Below, one piece after another: positions 1 through 8,389 of a stretch of DNA of 20,220 bases; position 1 is the first letter of the stretch; each line of letters starts with the position of its first letter. The translations under genes and the position numbers were made by a program. Location: positions 1 through 20,220 of the forward strand of contig JAIFKN010000055.1 of assembly GCA_020049615.1 (NCBI GenBank), given 5' to 3'. The notes below the pieces were generated by a model. It made no database searches. It was not told the origin of the DNA and saw only the letters and a list, made by a program, of their open reading frames with translations. This DNA is from a bacterium (GTDB lineage: Bacteria; Planctomycetota; UBA11346).

Positions 1-3000
1 CAGCGCCTCGGCCAGGCTGCGCTCCTGCATCGGTTTGGCGAGGTGGTCGTCCATGCCGCAGGCCAGGCAGCGTTCGCGGTCGCCGGGCATGGCGTTGGCC
101 GTCATGGCGATGACCGGGATGCGCGGCAGGCCTTCGCGGGCTTCGCGGGAACGCAGGGCAGCCGTCGCCTCGTAGCCATCCATCACCGGCATCTGGCAGT
201 CCATCAGCACGGCGGAGAAGGTGTGGCCGGCGAGCAGGTCGAGGGCCTGTTGGCCATGCTCGGCCAGCATGACCTCCAGGCCGAGATGATTGAGCATGAT
301 GCGGGCCAGCTTCTGGTTTACCGGATTGTCCTCGACCAGCAGGATGCGGCCGGTCAGCGCGGTGGCTGGGCCAGCCTGCCCGGCTGCCTCGCGGACGCTG
401 TGGCGGGTCGCCAGATCGCGCATGCCCTGGCGGCGATAGGCGATGGCGGTCGCCACTACGGAGCCGAGGACCTCGAGCCGGGCGGGCTTGATCAGATATC
501 CGGCGAATCCAGCCGCAGCCACGAGCTGGGCGTCCCCGCGCGTACCCGACGAGGTCAGCAGCACGAGAGGGATGCCGCTGATGGACGGATCGGCGAGGAT
601 CGCGGCGCCGAGCGACAGGCCATCCAGGTCGGGCATATGCAGATCGATGATGGCCGCGGTGAAGGGGTCGCCGCCGGCCGCAGCCGCACGGAGCGCCGCT
701 GCGGCCCGCTCGGGATGGCACTCCGCCTCGGCACGTGCGCCCAGCATGGCCAGCTGTTCGCAGAGGATGCGGCAGCTGAGCGCGCTGTCATCGATCACCA
801 GGATGCGGCGGCCGGCCAGCTCCGGGCCGGGCCGGACATCGGCTGGCGCCGGGGGCGCCGGGGGCGCAGACAGGACGACGGTAAAGGTCGAACCGCAACC
901 TTCGCTGCTGGCGAGGGTGATGCTGCCACCCATGAGCTCAGCCAGGCGGCGGCAGATGGCCAGACCGAGGCCGGTGCCGCCGAAGCGCCGGCTGGTCGAA
1001 TCATCGGCCTGGACGAACGGAGCGAAGAGGGTCTTCGCGCGCTCGGGCGGGATGCCGATGCCCGTGTCGCTGACCACCAACGTCAATCTGCCGCCCACCC
1101 AGGAGAGGTCGATCAGCACGTGCCCCTTGGACGTGAATTTCAGCGCATTGCCGATCAGGTTGGACAGGATCTGGCGCCAGCGGCCTGGGTCTCCCAGGAC
1201 CAGCGACGGCAGGTCGGCCCCGATCCGCACCAGCAGTTCTATGCCGACACCCGGCACGCGTGGGCGGAAGAGATCGACCAGATCGTAGACCGCCTGGCTG
1301 GGATCGAAGGGGACCGTCTCCAGGGTCAGCTTGCCGGCGTCGATCTTGGAGAAGTCGAGGATGTCGTTGAGCAGGGTCAGCAGGGCCTCGCCGCTGCGAT
1401 AGGCGGTGCGGGCGAAGTCCTCCTGCTCGGCATCCAGCTTGGTGCCCAGCAGCAGCTCGGTCATGCCGAGGATGCCGTTCATCGGCGTGCGGATCTCGTG
1501 GCTCATATTGGCCAGGAACGCGCTCTTGGCGGCGCTGGCCGACTCGGCCTTGGCAGCCATGTCATTGGCCAGGACGGTCTGGAGCTCGAGTTCGCGGTTG
1601 ACCGTCTGCAGGCGCCGCTCCGCCTGCTGGCGCGTGCCGACGTTGACCAGCATCAGGGCGAACAGCTCCAGCAGTTGCTGCTCCTTCTGCGAGTAGTCGT
1701 GGCGGCAGCGCACCGAGTCGAAGCCGACGAAACCGGTGCAGACGCCGGCCGACATCAGCGGCAGGGCGATGAGGCTCTGGATTCCCTGCGGTTCGAGGAT
1801 CCGCCGGAGACCGCTGCCGGGATCCAGGGCCGCCACCTCGGGGATATGCATCACCCGACCCGACCGGTGCGTCGCCACCCAGTCGGCGATGGCCTCCATC
1901 GGGACCTCCTGCAGTTCCTGGATCTGCGGCAGGATGCCGTCCCGGCACCATTCATGGGTATTGATGGCGATGCGTCGTTCATCGGCGTAGGTGAACACGT
2001 ACGCCCGGTCGGCGCCGGTGAACATCCCCAGGTTGGCAAGGGCTGCATTGATGGCGGTGTCGGTCTCCTCGAGCGGCACGTTGATGAAGGCGTTGGAGAT
2101 GCCCGTCAGAGTCTCCTGCAGCACGGTCTGGTCGAGCAGCGCCCGTTCAGCCAGCTTGCGTCCGGTGATGTCACGGGCCGACGCGTAGATCAGATCGCCG
2201 TGCGGTGTGCTGCGCCATTCGATCCAGCGATGGGACCCATCCTTGCAGCGGTAGCGGTTGACGAATTCCGCAACCCCCTGCTGACCGGCCAGGGCCGTCA
2301 GGACGGTGCTCGTCTGGACCACGTCGTCCGGATGCACCAGGTCCAGGAACAGGCTGCCCTCCAGCTCAGCGACTGGATAGCCGAGGACCCGTTCCCACTC
2401 GGGATTCAGCCGGACGAAGCGTCCCGCGGTATCGGCGATGCACAGCAGGTCCAGGCTGGCGGTGAAGAAGGCCTCGAGTTCCTGCTTGGCGGCGGCCAGT
2501 TGTGTCTCGACCGTCTTGCGGGCGCTGATGTCGATGAAGGTCTCGAGCAGCTTCGGCTGGCCGCCGAGTGTGACGCGACGGACGGACTTGATGATGGGGA
2601 GCTGGCGCCCATCTGCGGTCTGCATGCTACATTCACGATTCTCGATCGTGAACCCGCGATCAGTCATCGGGCACTGGCCTACCTCCGCCAAGCAGAGGAA
2701 GCGGTGGCAGACCCGGCCGGCGATCTCGGAGGCCGGCGCGCCGAACAGGGTGGCCGCATAGGGGTTCGCCGACTCGATGACATGGGTCTCGGGATCGATG
2801 ATGACGACGCCGGCGTCGATGCCCTCGACCAACTGCCGTAGACGGTGCTCCTGCTCGGCCAGGGCGGCGGCGGCGGCACGCTGCTCGGTCACGTCCAGCA
2901 TCACGGTCAACAGATGCTGCCGACCCTGGATGTCGATGATCTCGCCAGAAAACAGGCCGATGCGCCGGCTGCCATCGCGCCGGCGGATGGCGATCTCAAG

Positions 3001-5055
3001 ATCGCGGATCCGGCCCTGGTCCGTGAGCAGACCGGCGATGCGCGCCGCCTGGTCGGCGTCAGCGATGAAGCCCAGTTCGGCGGCGGTGCGGCCCAGCACG
3101 TCGGTCTTCGCGTGGCCGGTGATGCGCTCGAAGGCTTCGTTCACGTCGACGAAGCGCCGTTCCGGCAGGCGGGTGATGGCCATCGGAGCCGGGTTGGCAC
3201 GGAAGAGATGCTCGAAGCGCAGCATCGCCTCGCGCTCGGCCGAGAGATCCTTGATCACACCGAAGACGCAGGGCTTCCCGCTCCAGGTGCCGAGCGAGAT
3301 GCGCGTCTCGACCGGGATCAGCCGGCCATCCTTGGCCTGGACCGGCAGCGGGCAGACCTCACATTCGTCGCGGAACATGGCGGCGAAGATCCCCGCCGCT
3401 TCCTGCTGGCGATCAGCAGGATGGACGCCGAGGACGCCGATGCGGTCGAACTCCTCGAGGCTGTAGCCCAGCTTGTCGATGGCGGCCCGGTTGACGTAGA
3501 GCACGCGGCCCTCGGCCGTGCCGACGATAACCATGTCATGCAGGGCATCGAAGAAGGCGCGGAAGTTGGATTCACGCTCGGCCAGGGCCTGCTCGGCCTG
3601 GCGGCGGTTCCGGTTGGCGATGGCCAGGGCCATCTGATCGCACAGCTGGCAGACGAACGAGATCTCATCATCATGCCATCGGCGCGGCCCGCCGACATGT
3701 TCGAGGCAGACCGTCCCCAGATCTCCGCCTTCGACCCGCACCACGCCATCGAGCATCGCGGTGATGCCCAGGGGCTTCAGATAGGTCTCGACGTAGCCGG
3801 AGACGCGCGGGTCGTTCAGGGCATCGTGGGCGTCGATGAACCGGTTGCCGCGCAGAGCGCTGAATTCGTTGCGGAAGGAGGTCTCCTCGAGCACCGCCCC
3901 GGCCTCATGCCGGGCGGAGGCGAGATCGAAGCCGTCGAGGCAGACCAGCCGGGTGCCCGAAGGATCGAACAACCAGACGCCGACCCGCGCGATGTCCAGC
4001 CGCTGCGAGACCAGTTCGGTCAAGCGCCCCGCGAAGGCGGCCAGATCTCCCTGGGCAAGCCCCGGATTCACGGTCAGCGCGGCGAGGATGGCAGATTGCG
4101 CAGCAGCCCGTTCGGCCAGGGCGCGTTCCCGGGCTTCGCGCTCCTTGCGCCTGGTGATGTCAAGGTGGGTGCCGCGCAGGACCAGCGGGCTGCCGTCGGC
4201 GGCGCGCTCGACCACCCGACCGCGATCGTGGACCCAGACCCACGAGCCGTCCTTGTGCCGCATCCGACATTCGCAGTCGTAGGCCTCGATCTCACCGGCG
4301 AAATGCGCCCGGAGGAGCCGTTGGCTGGCAGCGCCGTCCTCGGGATGCACCAGACGCGACCAGGTGTCGATGGTGATCGGGGCCAGTTCGGCCAGGGTCC
4401 AGCCGATGATACCGGCCCAGCGCTCGTTGTAGATCACGGCGCCAGTGCGGAGATCCCACTCCCAGGTACCCGCGTCCGTCCCGAACAGGATGCCAGCCAG
4501 GCGTTCTCGTTCGGCGTGCAGAGCCAGTTCGGCGGTCTTGCGCGCGGTGATATCGGCCGTGGTGCCGATGAAGCGGGTCGGCCGACCGTCGGCACCGCGT
4601 TGCCATACCTTGCCCTGGCAGCGGACCCAGATCCAGGTCCCATCCTTGCGCCGGAGGCGGTGCTCCATCGCGTACTGGGCGGTCTCGCCACGCAGATGGC
4701 GCTGCACCTCCGCCACGATTTCCTGCCGCTCCTCGGGATGGAGTTGGTCGATGAATCCCGCCTGCGGGTCACCACTGAGTTCGCCCGGGGCGTAGCCGAG
4801 GATGTCGAGGTAGCGCTTTTCGTAGCTCAGGCGGTTGCCGGGGATGTCCCAGTCCCACAAGGCGTCGCCAAGAACCTCCATGGCGAAGCTCCAGCGCGCC
4901 TCGGCCTCGGCCAGGGCCCGGGTGCGCTCCAGCATCTGCTCCTTGAGCCGGCGGCGGACTCCGCTCCGGTCACTCGTTGCTGACGAAGCGCCAAGGCGCC
5001 GACGTTTCGACGGCTTGCCGCCAGGTTTGATGCGGCGCTCCGGGCGAATACCCAT
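1..5055 (-). CDS. Giant soluble multi-PAS/GAF hybrid sensor histidine kinase (C-terminus off the left edge)
   Basis: Translating the minus strand from the ATG at 5055-5053 gives one uninterrupted frame of 1685 codons to base 1. Approximate order: PAS1 54-172, PAS2 186-300, GAF1 325-482, PAS3 495-608, PAS4 615-725, PAS5 738-850, PAS6 860-970, GAF2 985-1140, short coiled coil, HisKA with H-box His1186 ([10 protein letters not shown]), HATPase (N-box NLIGNALKF about 1299-1307; G1 SDTGIGIP with Asp1330; G2 FGGTGLGL 1358-1365), REC1 (acidic pair 1422-1423, phospho-Asp1471, Thr1501, Lys1523) and REC2 (Asp1576, phospho-Asp1619, Lys1674). PAS modules end in typical DIT-R-K linkers. There is no signal peptide or membrane segment, so it should sense cytoplasmic cues. 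All catalytic boxes are intact, so it is probably an active phosphorelay kinase; an HPt domain or partner regulator may lie beyond the edge. PAS5 carries a cysteine cluster (C783, C788, C795, C809). It diverges from recJ. The specific ligands cannot be read from sequence. Confidence 0.95.
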   Translation of the reverse strand, partial: MGIRPERRIKPGGKPSKRRRLGASSATSDRSGVRRRLKEQMLERTRALAEAEARWSFAMEVLGDALWDWDIPGNRLSYEKRYLDILGYAPGELSGDPQAGFIDQLHPEERQEIVAEVQRHLRGETAQYAMEHRLRRKDGTWIWVRCQGKVWQRGADGRPTRFIGTTADITARKTAELALHAERERLAGILFGTDAGTWEWDLRTGAVIYNERWAGIIGWTLAELAPITIDTWSRLVHPEDGAASQRLLRAHFAGEIEAYDCECRMRHKDGSWVWVHDRGRVVERAADGSPLVLRGTHLDITRRKEREARERALAERAAAQSAILAALTVNPGLAQGDLAAFAGRLTELVSQRLDIARVGVWLFDPSGTRLVCLDGFDLASARHEAGAVLEETSFRNEFSALRGNRFIDAHDALNDPRVSGYVETYLKPLGITAMLDGVVRVEGGDLGTVCLEHVGGPRRWHDDEISFVCQLCDQMALAIANRNRRQAEQALAERESNFRAFFDALHDMVIVGTAEGRVLYVNRAAIDKLGYSLEEFDRIGVLGVHPADRQQEAAGIFAAMFRDECEVCPLPVQAKDGRLIPVETRISLGTWSGKPCVFGVIKDLSAEREAMLRFEHLFRANPAPMAITRLPERRFVDVNEAFERITGHAKTDVLGRTAAELGFIADADQAARIAGLLTDQGRIRDLEIAIRRRDGSRRIGLFSGEIIDIQGRQHLLTVMLDVTEQRAAAAALAEQEHRLRQLVEGIDAGVVIIDPETHVIESANPYAATLFGAPASEIAGRVCHRFLCLAEVGQCPMTDRGFTIENRECSMQTADGRQLPIIKSVRRVTLGGQPKLLETFIDISARKTVETQLAAAKQELEAFFTASLDLLCIADTAGRFVRLNPEWERVLGYPVAELEGSLFLDLVHPDDVVQTSTVLTALAGQQGVAEFVNRYRCKDGSHRWIEWRSTPHGDLIYASARDITGRKLAERALLDQTVLQETLTGISNAFINVPLEETDTAINAALANLGMFTGADRAYVFTYADERRIAINTHEWCRDGILPQIQELQEVPMEAIADWVATHRSGRVMHIPEVAALDPGSGLRRILEPQGIQSLIALPLMSAGVCTGFVGFDSVRCRHDYSQKEQQLLELFALMLVNVGTRQQAERRLQTVNRELELQTVLANDMAAKAESASAAKSAFLANMSHEIRTPMNGILGMTELLLGTKLDAEQEDFARTAYRSGEALLTLLNDILDFSKIDAGKLTLETVPFDPSQAVYDLVDLFRPRVPGVGIELLVRIGADLPSLVLGDPGRWRQILSNLIGNALKFTSKGHVLIDLSWVGGRLTLVVSDTGIGIPPERAKTLFAPFVQADDSTSRRFGGTGLGLAICRRLAELMGGSITLASSEGCGSTFTVVLSAPPAPPAPADVRPGPELAGRRILVIDDSALSCRILCEQLAMLGARAEAECHPERAAAALRAAAAGGDPFTAAIIDLHMPDLDGLSLGAAILADPSISGIPLVLLTSSGTRGDAQLVAAAGFAGYLIKPARLEVLGSVVATAIAYRRQGMRDLATRHSVREAAGQAGPATALTGRILLVEDNPVNQKLARIMLNHLGLEVMLAEHGQQALDLLAGHTFSAVLMDCQMPVMDGYEATAALRSREAREGLPRIPVIAMTANAMPGDRERCLACGMDDHLAKPMQERSLAEAL

Positions 5056-5061
5056 TGCGGG

Positions 5062-5090
5062 ACGATACGTGCATGGTCTCCGCAGTGCAA
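5062..5090 (-). promoter_or_regulatory. Candidate promoter for the hybrid kinase, possibly leaderless
   Basis: On the minus strand a weak -35 (TTGCAC, 5090-5085) is separated by 17 nt from a -10-like TATCGT (5067-5062). Only 6 nt lie between the -10 and the kinase ATG, so transcription would begin at about the start codon. No Shine-Dalgarno sequence is seen in front of this ATG. The -35 match is poor, so the call is tentative. Confidence 0.3.
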
Positions 5091-5168
5091 GACCGCCCTG
5101 CCGGTGTGTACGGGCGGTGCAGCGAAGGTCGTTGCCGGGCCGACGGCGACGCCATCCTGCCTGCACCC

Positions 5169-6911
5169 ATGCTGACCCCCTCCCGCGCCTGGCAGCGGCG
5201 CGACGTCGTTCCCGACCTGGTCGCCGAACTCGAGCACGAACTCGGCGTCTCCCGGCTCGTCGCCACGCTGCTCGCCCTGCGCGGGGTCGAGGGCCCCGCC
5301 CAGGCCGCGGCCTTCCTGGCCAAGAAGCTCGCCGGCCTGCACAAACCGACGTTGATGGCCGGCATGGAGACCGCCGCCGCCCGCCTGGCCGCCGCCATCG
5401 ACGGACGCCAGCGCATCCTCATCCACGGCGACTACGATGTCGACGGCTCGACCTCGGCCTCGCTGCTGGCGTTGTTCTGCCGCGCCTGCTCGCACGAGGC
5501 GATCGTGTGGATCCCGCACCGCCGCATCGACGGCTACGGCCTCTCGGACAGCAGTCTGGAGGCGGTCAGGGCGCACGGGGCCCAGTTGATGGTGACGGTC
5601 GACTGCGGCATCGCCGACGGCGGCTGGGCGAGGCGCATCGAGGAGGCCACCGGCTGCCACGTCATCATCACCGACCACCACCTGCCGCAGGGCTACCTGC
5701 CTGAATGCACGGCGGTGATCAACCCGAACCGGCCGGACTGCACCTATCCCGACAAGCACCTCGCCGGCGTCGGAGTGGCATGGAAGCTGGCCTGGGCCAC
5801 CGCCGTGGTGCTCAGCGGCTCGGATAAGGTCACCGAGCGCCTGCGCGGCTTCCTCACCGACGCGCTCGCCCTGGTCGCAGTCGGCACGGTCGCGGACTGC
5901 GCGCCACTGGACGGCGAGAACCGCATCCTGGTCCACCACGGCCTGAAGGAGCTGGCGCGCACCGGCAACGTCGGCCTGCGTGCCCTGCTGGCCCAGGCCG
6001 GTCTCGGCGAGGGCCAGCCGACCGCTGCCGACGTCAGCTGGAAGCTGGCCCCGCTGCTGAACGCCAGCGGGCGCATGGACAGCGCCATGGCCAACATCGA
6101 ACTCCTCACCGCCCGCGACCCGGCCAGCGCCGCACCGGTGGTGGAACGCATCGTCGCAGGCAATGACGAGCGTCGCCGCATCACCCAGTCGCTCACCGCC
6201 GACCTCATCGCCCAGGCCGAGGGCGATCCGGCCCTGGCCGCGCGGGCCACCCTGGTCTACGCCGGCGAGGGTTGGCATCAGGGCATCGTCGGCATCGTCG
6301 CCAGCCGGCTGGTCGACCGTTTCGGCAAGCCCGCCGCCGTCATCGCGATCAACGACGGCCAGGCCAAGGGCAGCCTGCGTTCGATCGCCTCGGTGCATCT
6401 CGGCGAGGCGATCGACGCCTGCCGCCATGTCCTGACCAAGGGCGGCGGCCACGCCATAGCCGCCGGGATCACGCTGGAGGCCGGCCAGGTAGAGGCGTTC
6501 AAGGAAGCCTTCGAACGCCACGTCGCCAGCCGGGTCGCCCCGGGCTCGCTGGTGCCGCGCACCGACTACGACGCCGAGATCGCCCTGAATGAACTCGATG
6601 GCGAATTCTTCCGTCATTTCGAGGCGATGGGGCCGTTCGGCACCGGCAACCGCGAGCCCGTGCTGCGCCTGGCCGACACCTCCTTCGCCGGCCGCCCCAG
6701 ACTGTTCGGCAAGGAAGGGGAGCATCTCAAGGGGCCATTGACCGATGCTGGCGGCGGCATGAAGGAGCTGCTGGCGTGGCGCGGCAAGGCGATCTTCGGC
6801 GAGGTCGCCGCGCCAGGCAGGCGCCTCGACCTGCTGGTGCGGCCCGAGTTGCATCACTGGCAGGGAAGCAGCCAGCTGCGCCTGGTCTTCGTCGACGGGA
6901 AGCCGGCCTAG
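5169..6911 (+). CDS. recJ: Single-stranded-DNA-specific exonuclease RecJ
   Basis: RecJ is a cytoplasmic 5'-3' single-strand DNA exonuclease acting in RecF-pathway recombination, mismatch repair and base excision repair. The 580-residue product is close to the usual length (E. coli about 577). DHH-family motifs are in order: HGDYDVDG (Asp88), VTVDCGIA, the DHH triplet at 169-171, and VGTVADCAPL; then the DHHA1 region with APLLNASGRMDSA, GWHQGIVGIVASR and GGGHAIAAG. I chose ATG 5169 because the protein that follows (RRDVVPDLV, then LLALRGV) matches the family N-terminus. Upstream in-frame starts at 5055 (TTG) and 5073 (ATG) would add residues of no recognisable family character. No good ribosome site is visible. 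Its TAG stop overlaps the next gene's GTG by one base, so it leads a three-gene operon. Confidence 0.95.
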   Translation: MLTPSRAWQRRDVVPDLVAELEHELGVSRLVATLLALRGVEGPAQAAAFLAKKLAGLHKPTLMAGMETAAARLAAAIDGRQRILIHGDYDVDGSTSASLLALFCRACSHEAIVWIPHRRIDGYGLSDSSLEAVRAHGAQLMVTVDCGIADGGWARRIEEATGCHVIITDHHLPQGYLPECTAVINPNRPDCTYPDKHLAGVGVAWKLAWATAVVLSGSDKVTERLRGFLTDALALVAVGTVADCAPLDGENRILVHHGLKELARTGNVGLRALLAQAGLGEGQPTAADVSWKLAPLLNASGRMDSAMANIELLTARDPASAAPVVERIVAGNDERRRITQSLTADLIAQAEGDPALAARATLVYAGEGWHQGIVGIVASRLVDRFGKPAAVIAINDGQAKGSLRSIASVHLGEAIDACRHVLTKGGGHAIAAGITLEAGQVEAFKEAFERHVASRVAPGSLVPRTDYDAEIALNELDGEFFRHFEAMGPFGTGNREPVLRLADTSFAGRPRLFGKEGEHLKGPLTDAGGGMKELLAWRGKAIFGEVAAPGRRLDLLVRPELHHWQGSSQLRLVFVDGKPA

Positions 6912-7795
6912 TGTCCCGCGACCTCCTCGCCTTCCTGCCCGATCTGCGCCGTCTGGCCATGCGTGGCGTGGCCGGTGCAGCCGTCGCCATGCCGCTTGGC
7001 TTGGCCCGCACTGTCGCCTACACGGTCGCCTCGGCCGCCTGGCTGGTCGACGGGCACGGCCGGCGCACCGTGGCGCGCAACCTCTCCGCCGCGGTGCCTG
7101 CCGGCGATCCGCTGCGCCGGGCGGTGCGGCGCAGCTACACCGAGTTCGCCCTGACCCTGGCCGAGGCGGCCCGCCTGCACCGCGACGGCTGGCTTGGCCC
7201 GGGGGTCATCACCGTGCACGACCCCTGGCGGGTGTTCGCCGCCCGTCCGCTCCGCGGGCCGGCCATCCTCGCCACCGTGCACAGCCACTGGGACATGCTC
7301 GCCGCCGCGCTCCACCGCCTCCGCCTGACCGACGGGCTGCTCGCCCCGGCTCTGGCCTATGGCGACCCGGCCCTCGACCGTTGGCTGGCCGAACGACGCG
7401 GCCGCTGGGGCTGCCGCACCGTGACCCTCGACCGCGCCCCCCTGGCCCTGCTGCGCGCCCTGCGCGACGGCCAGGTGCTGGGCATGCTGGTTGACCGCGA
7501 TTACAGCGGCCGCGGCATCGACGGCGTGTTCCTCGGCCGGCGCACCAAGCTGCCCAGCGGCCCGGCTGCCCTGGCGGTGCAGACCGCGGCTCCGGTCATC
7601 CCCATGCTGCTGGCGCGCAGCAGCCCCGGCGCCTTCGCCCTGCTGGTCGGCAAGCCGCTGCGTCCGTGCCCGGCGATCCCGCGTGGCCGGCGGGTCGCCG
7701 AGCTGACCGGACGGATCGCCGCCGCCACCAGCCGGATGCTGGCTGCGGCTCCGGCGCAGTGGGTCGCATTCCATGATGTCGAGGAGGCACCGTGA
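6911..7795 (+). CDS. LpxL/HtrB-like lysophospholipid (lipid A-type) acyltransferase
   Basis: A 294-residue protein starting at GTG 6911, within the recJ stop (TAGTG). Family features: a hydrophobic N-terminal stretch (about 20-46), the RRTVARNLSAAVP element, the active-site region ATVHSHWDML (His124, His126, Asp128), and the MLVDRDYSGRGIDGVFLG...PSGPAALAVQTAAPVIPM block from about 193. The last two resemble the late acyltransferases of lipid A and related glycolipid acyltransferases (family PF03279), which act at the inner face of the inner membrane. The family motif is usually His-x4-Glu/Asp; here the spacing from His124 to Asp128 is one residue shorter. Starting at the upstream ATG 6776 would run through recJ in another frame and is not credible. 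The acceptor (lipid A or another lipid) is not decidable from sequence. It is translationally coupled to recJ and to the CYTH gene. Confidence 0.82.
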   Translation: MSRDLLAFLPDLRRLAMRGVAGAAVAMPLGLARTVAYTVASAAWLVDGHGRRTVARNLSAAVPAGDPLRRAVRRSYTEFALTLAEAARLHRDGWLGPGVITVHDPWRVFAARPLRGPAILATVHSHWDMLAAALHRLRLTDGLLAPALAYGDPALDRWLAERRGRWGCRTVTLDRAPLALLRALRDGQVLGMLVDRDYSGRGIDGVFLGRRTKLPSGPAALAVQTAAPVIPMLLARSSPGAFALLVGKPLRPCPAIPRGRRVAELTGRIAAATSRMLAAAPAQWVAFHDVEEAP

Positions 7796-8376
7796 TTCCG
7801 GTCGAGACTGAACTGAAATGGCAGCTGAGCCCAGCTGGCCATGCCGAGCTGCAGCGCCGGATCGGTGCCATGCTGGGCGAGCCGCGCGTCCTGGAGCAGG
7901 ACAACCGCTTCTTCGACAGCACCGACGGCCGCCTGCGCGCCGCCCGCCGATCCGTGCGGCTGCGCCGCGAGAACGGCCGCATCATCCTCACCTGCAAGGC
8001 CAAGGGCTCGGTCGACGACCTCGGCACCCACCGCCATGACGAGTGGGAGCGCGAGCTGGCGGCCGATGCCTGGGACGTGGTTCCGACCGCGCTGCCCGAG
8101 GCCTGGGCAGCCGTCCTCGCCGGCGCACCGCTCGTCGCGTTCGCCGGATTCGCCAACGTGCGGCTCGAATGGCATGACGGCCTGCATCTGCTGTGCCTCG
8201 ATCGCAGCGACTTCGGCGTATGCATCGATCACGAACTGGAGATCGAGACGTCTCAGCCGCAGGCCGCCCATGCACGGTGGGGCGCCCTGCTGACGGACTG
8301 GGGCATCACCTGGACGCCCCAGCCGGCGACCAAGCTGCACCGCTGCGTCGGTCTGCGGACCACCCCGCGGCCCTGA
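7792..8376 (+). CDS. CYTH / triphosphate tunnel metalloenzyme
   Basis: A 194-residue protein starting at GTG 7792 and overlapping the acyltransferase stop by four bases (GTGA). The N-terminal ExExK signature is at residues 5-9 (ETELK). Further tunnel elements follow in order: RFFDS (40-43), basic strands SVRLRRENG and LTCKAKG, acidic strand EWERE (85-89), LDRSDFG, ELEIET and the terminal TKLHR. This is the pattern of the CYTH superfamily (class IV adenylate cyclases, thiamine triphosphatases, inorganic tripolyphosphatases), which bind triphosphates with Mg or Mn inside an eight-stranded tunnel. Length and layout fit a stand-alone single-domain enzyme. Triphosphatase activity on tripolyphosphate or a nucleotide is the likeliest role, but substrate cannot be assigned from sequence. 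It ends 13 bp from the convergent barrel gene. Confidence 0.85.
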   Translation: MIPVETELKWQLSPAGHAELQRRIGAMLGEPRVLEQDNRFFDSTDGRLRAARRSVRLRRENGRIILTCKAKGSVDDLGTHRHDEWERELAADAWDVVPTALPEAWAAVLAGAPLVAFAGFANVRLEWHDGLHLLCLDRSDFGVCIDHELEIETSQPQAAHARWGALLTDWGITWTPQPATKLHRCVGLRTTPRP

Positions 8377-8389
8377 CTGCCCGATTCCT

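Noticed and set aside
43..4983. Two very long plus-strand open frames (932 and 712 codons)
   Set aside because: They are codon-aligned antisense of the hybrid kinase. Their products are low-complexity Gly/Ala/Asp/Gln-rich with no family motif, while the opposite strand encodes perfect PAS, HisKA, HATPase and REC motifs.
4827..6857. 676-codon minus-strand frame opposite recJ
   Set aside because: RecJ on the plus strand has every DHH/DHHA1 motif; the antisense product has no recognisable domain and would overlap the kinase start region.
8351..8389. GGTC-TGCG-GACC as terminator between the convergent CYTH and barrel genes
   Set aside because: A 4-bp stem inside the CYTH coding end is within chance expectation at this GC content.
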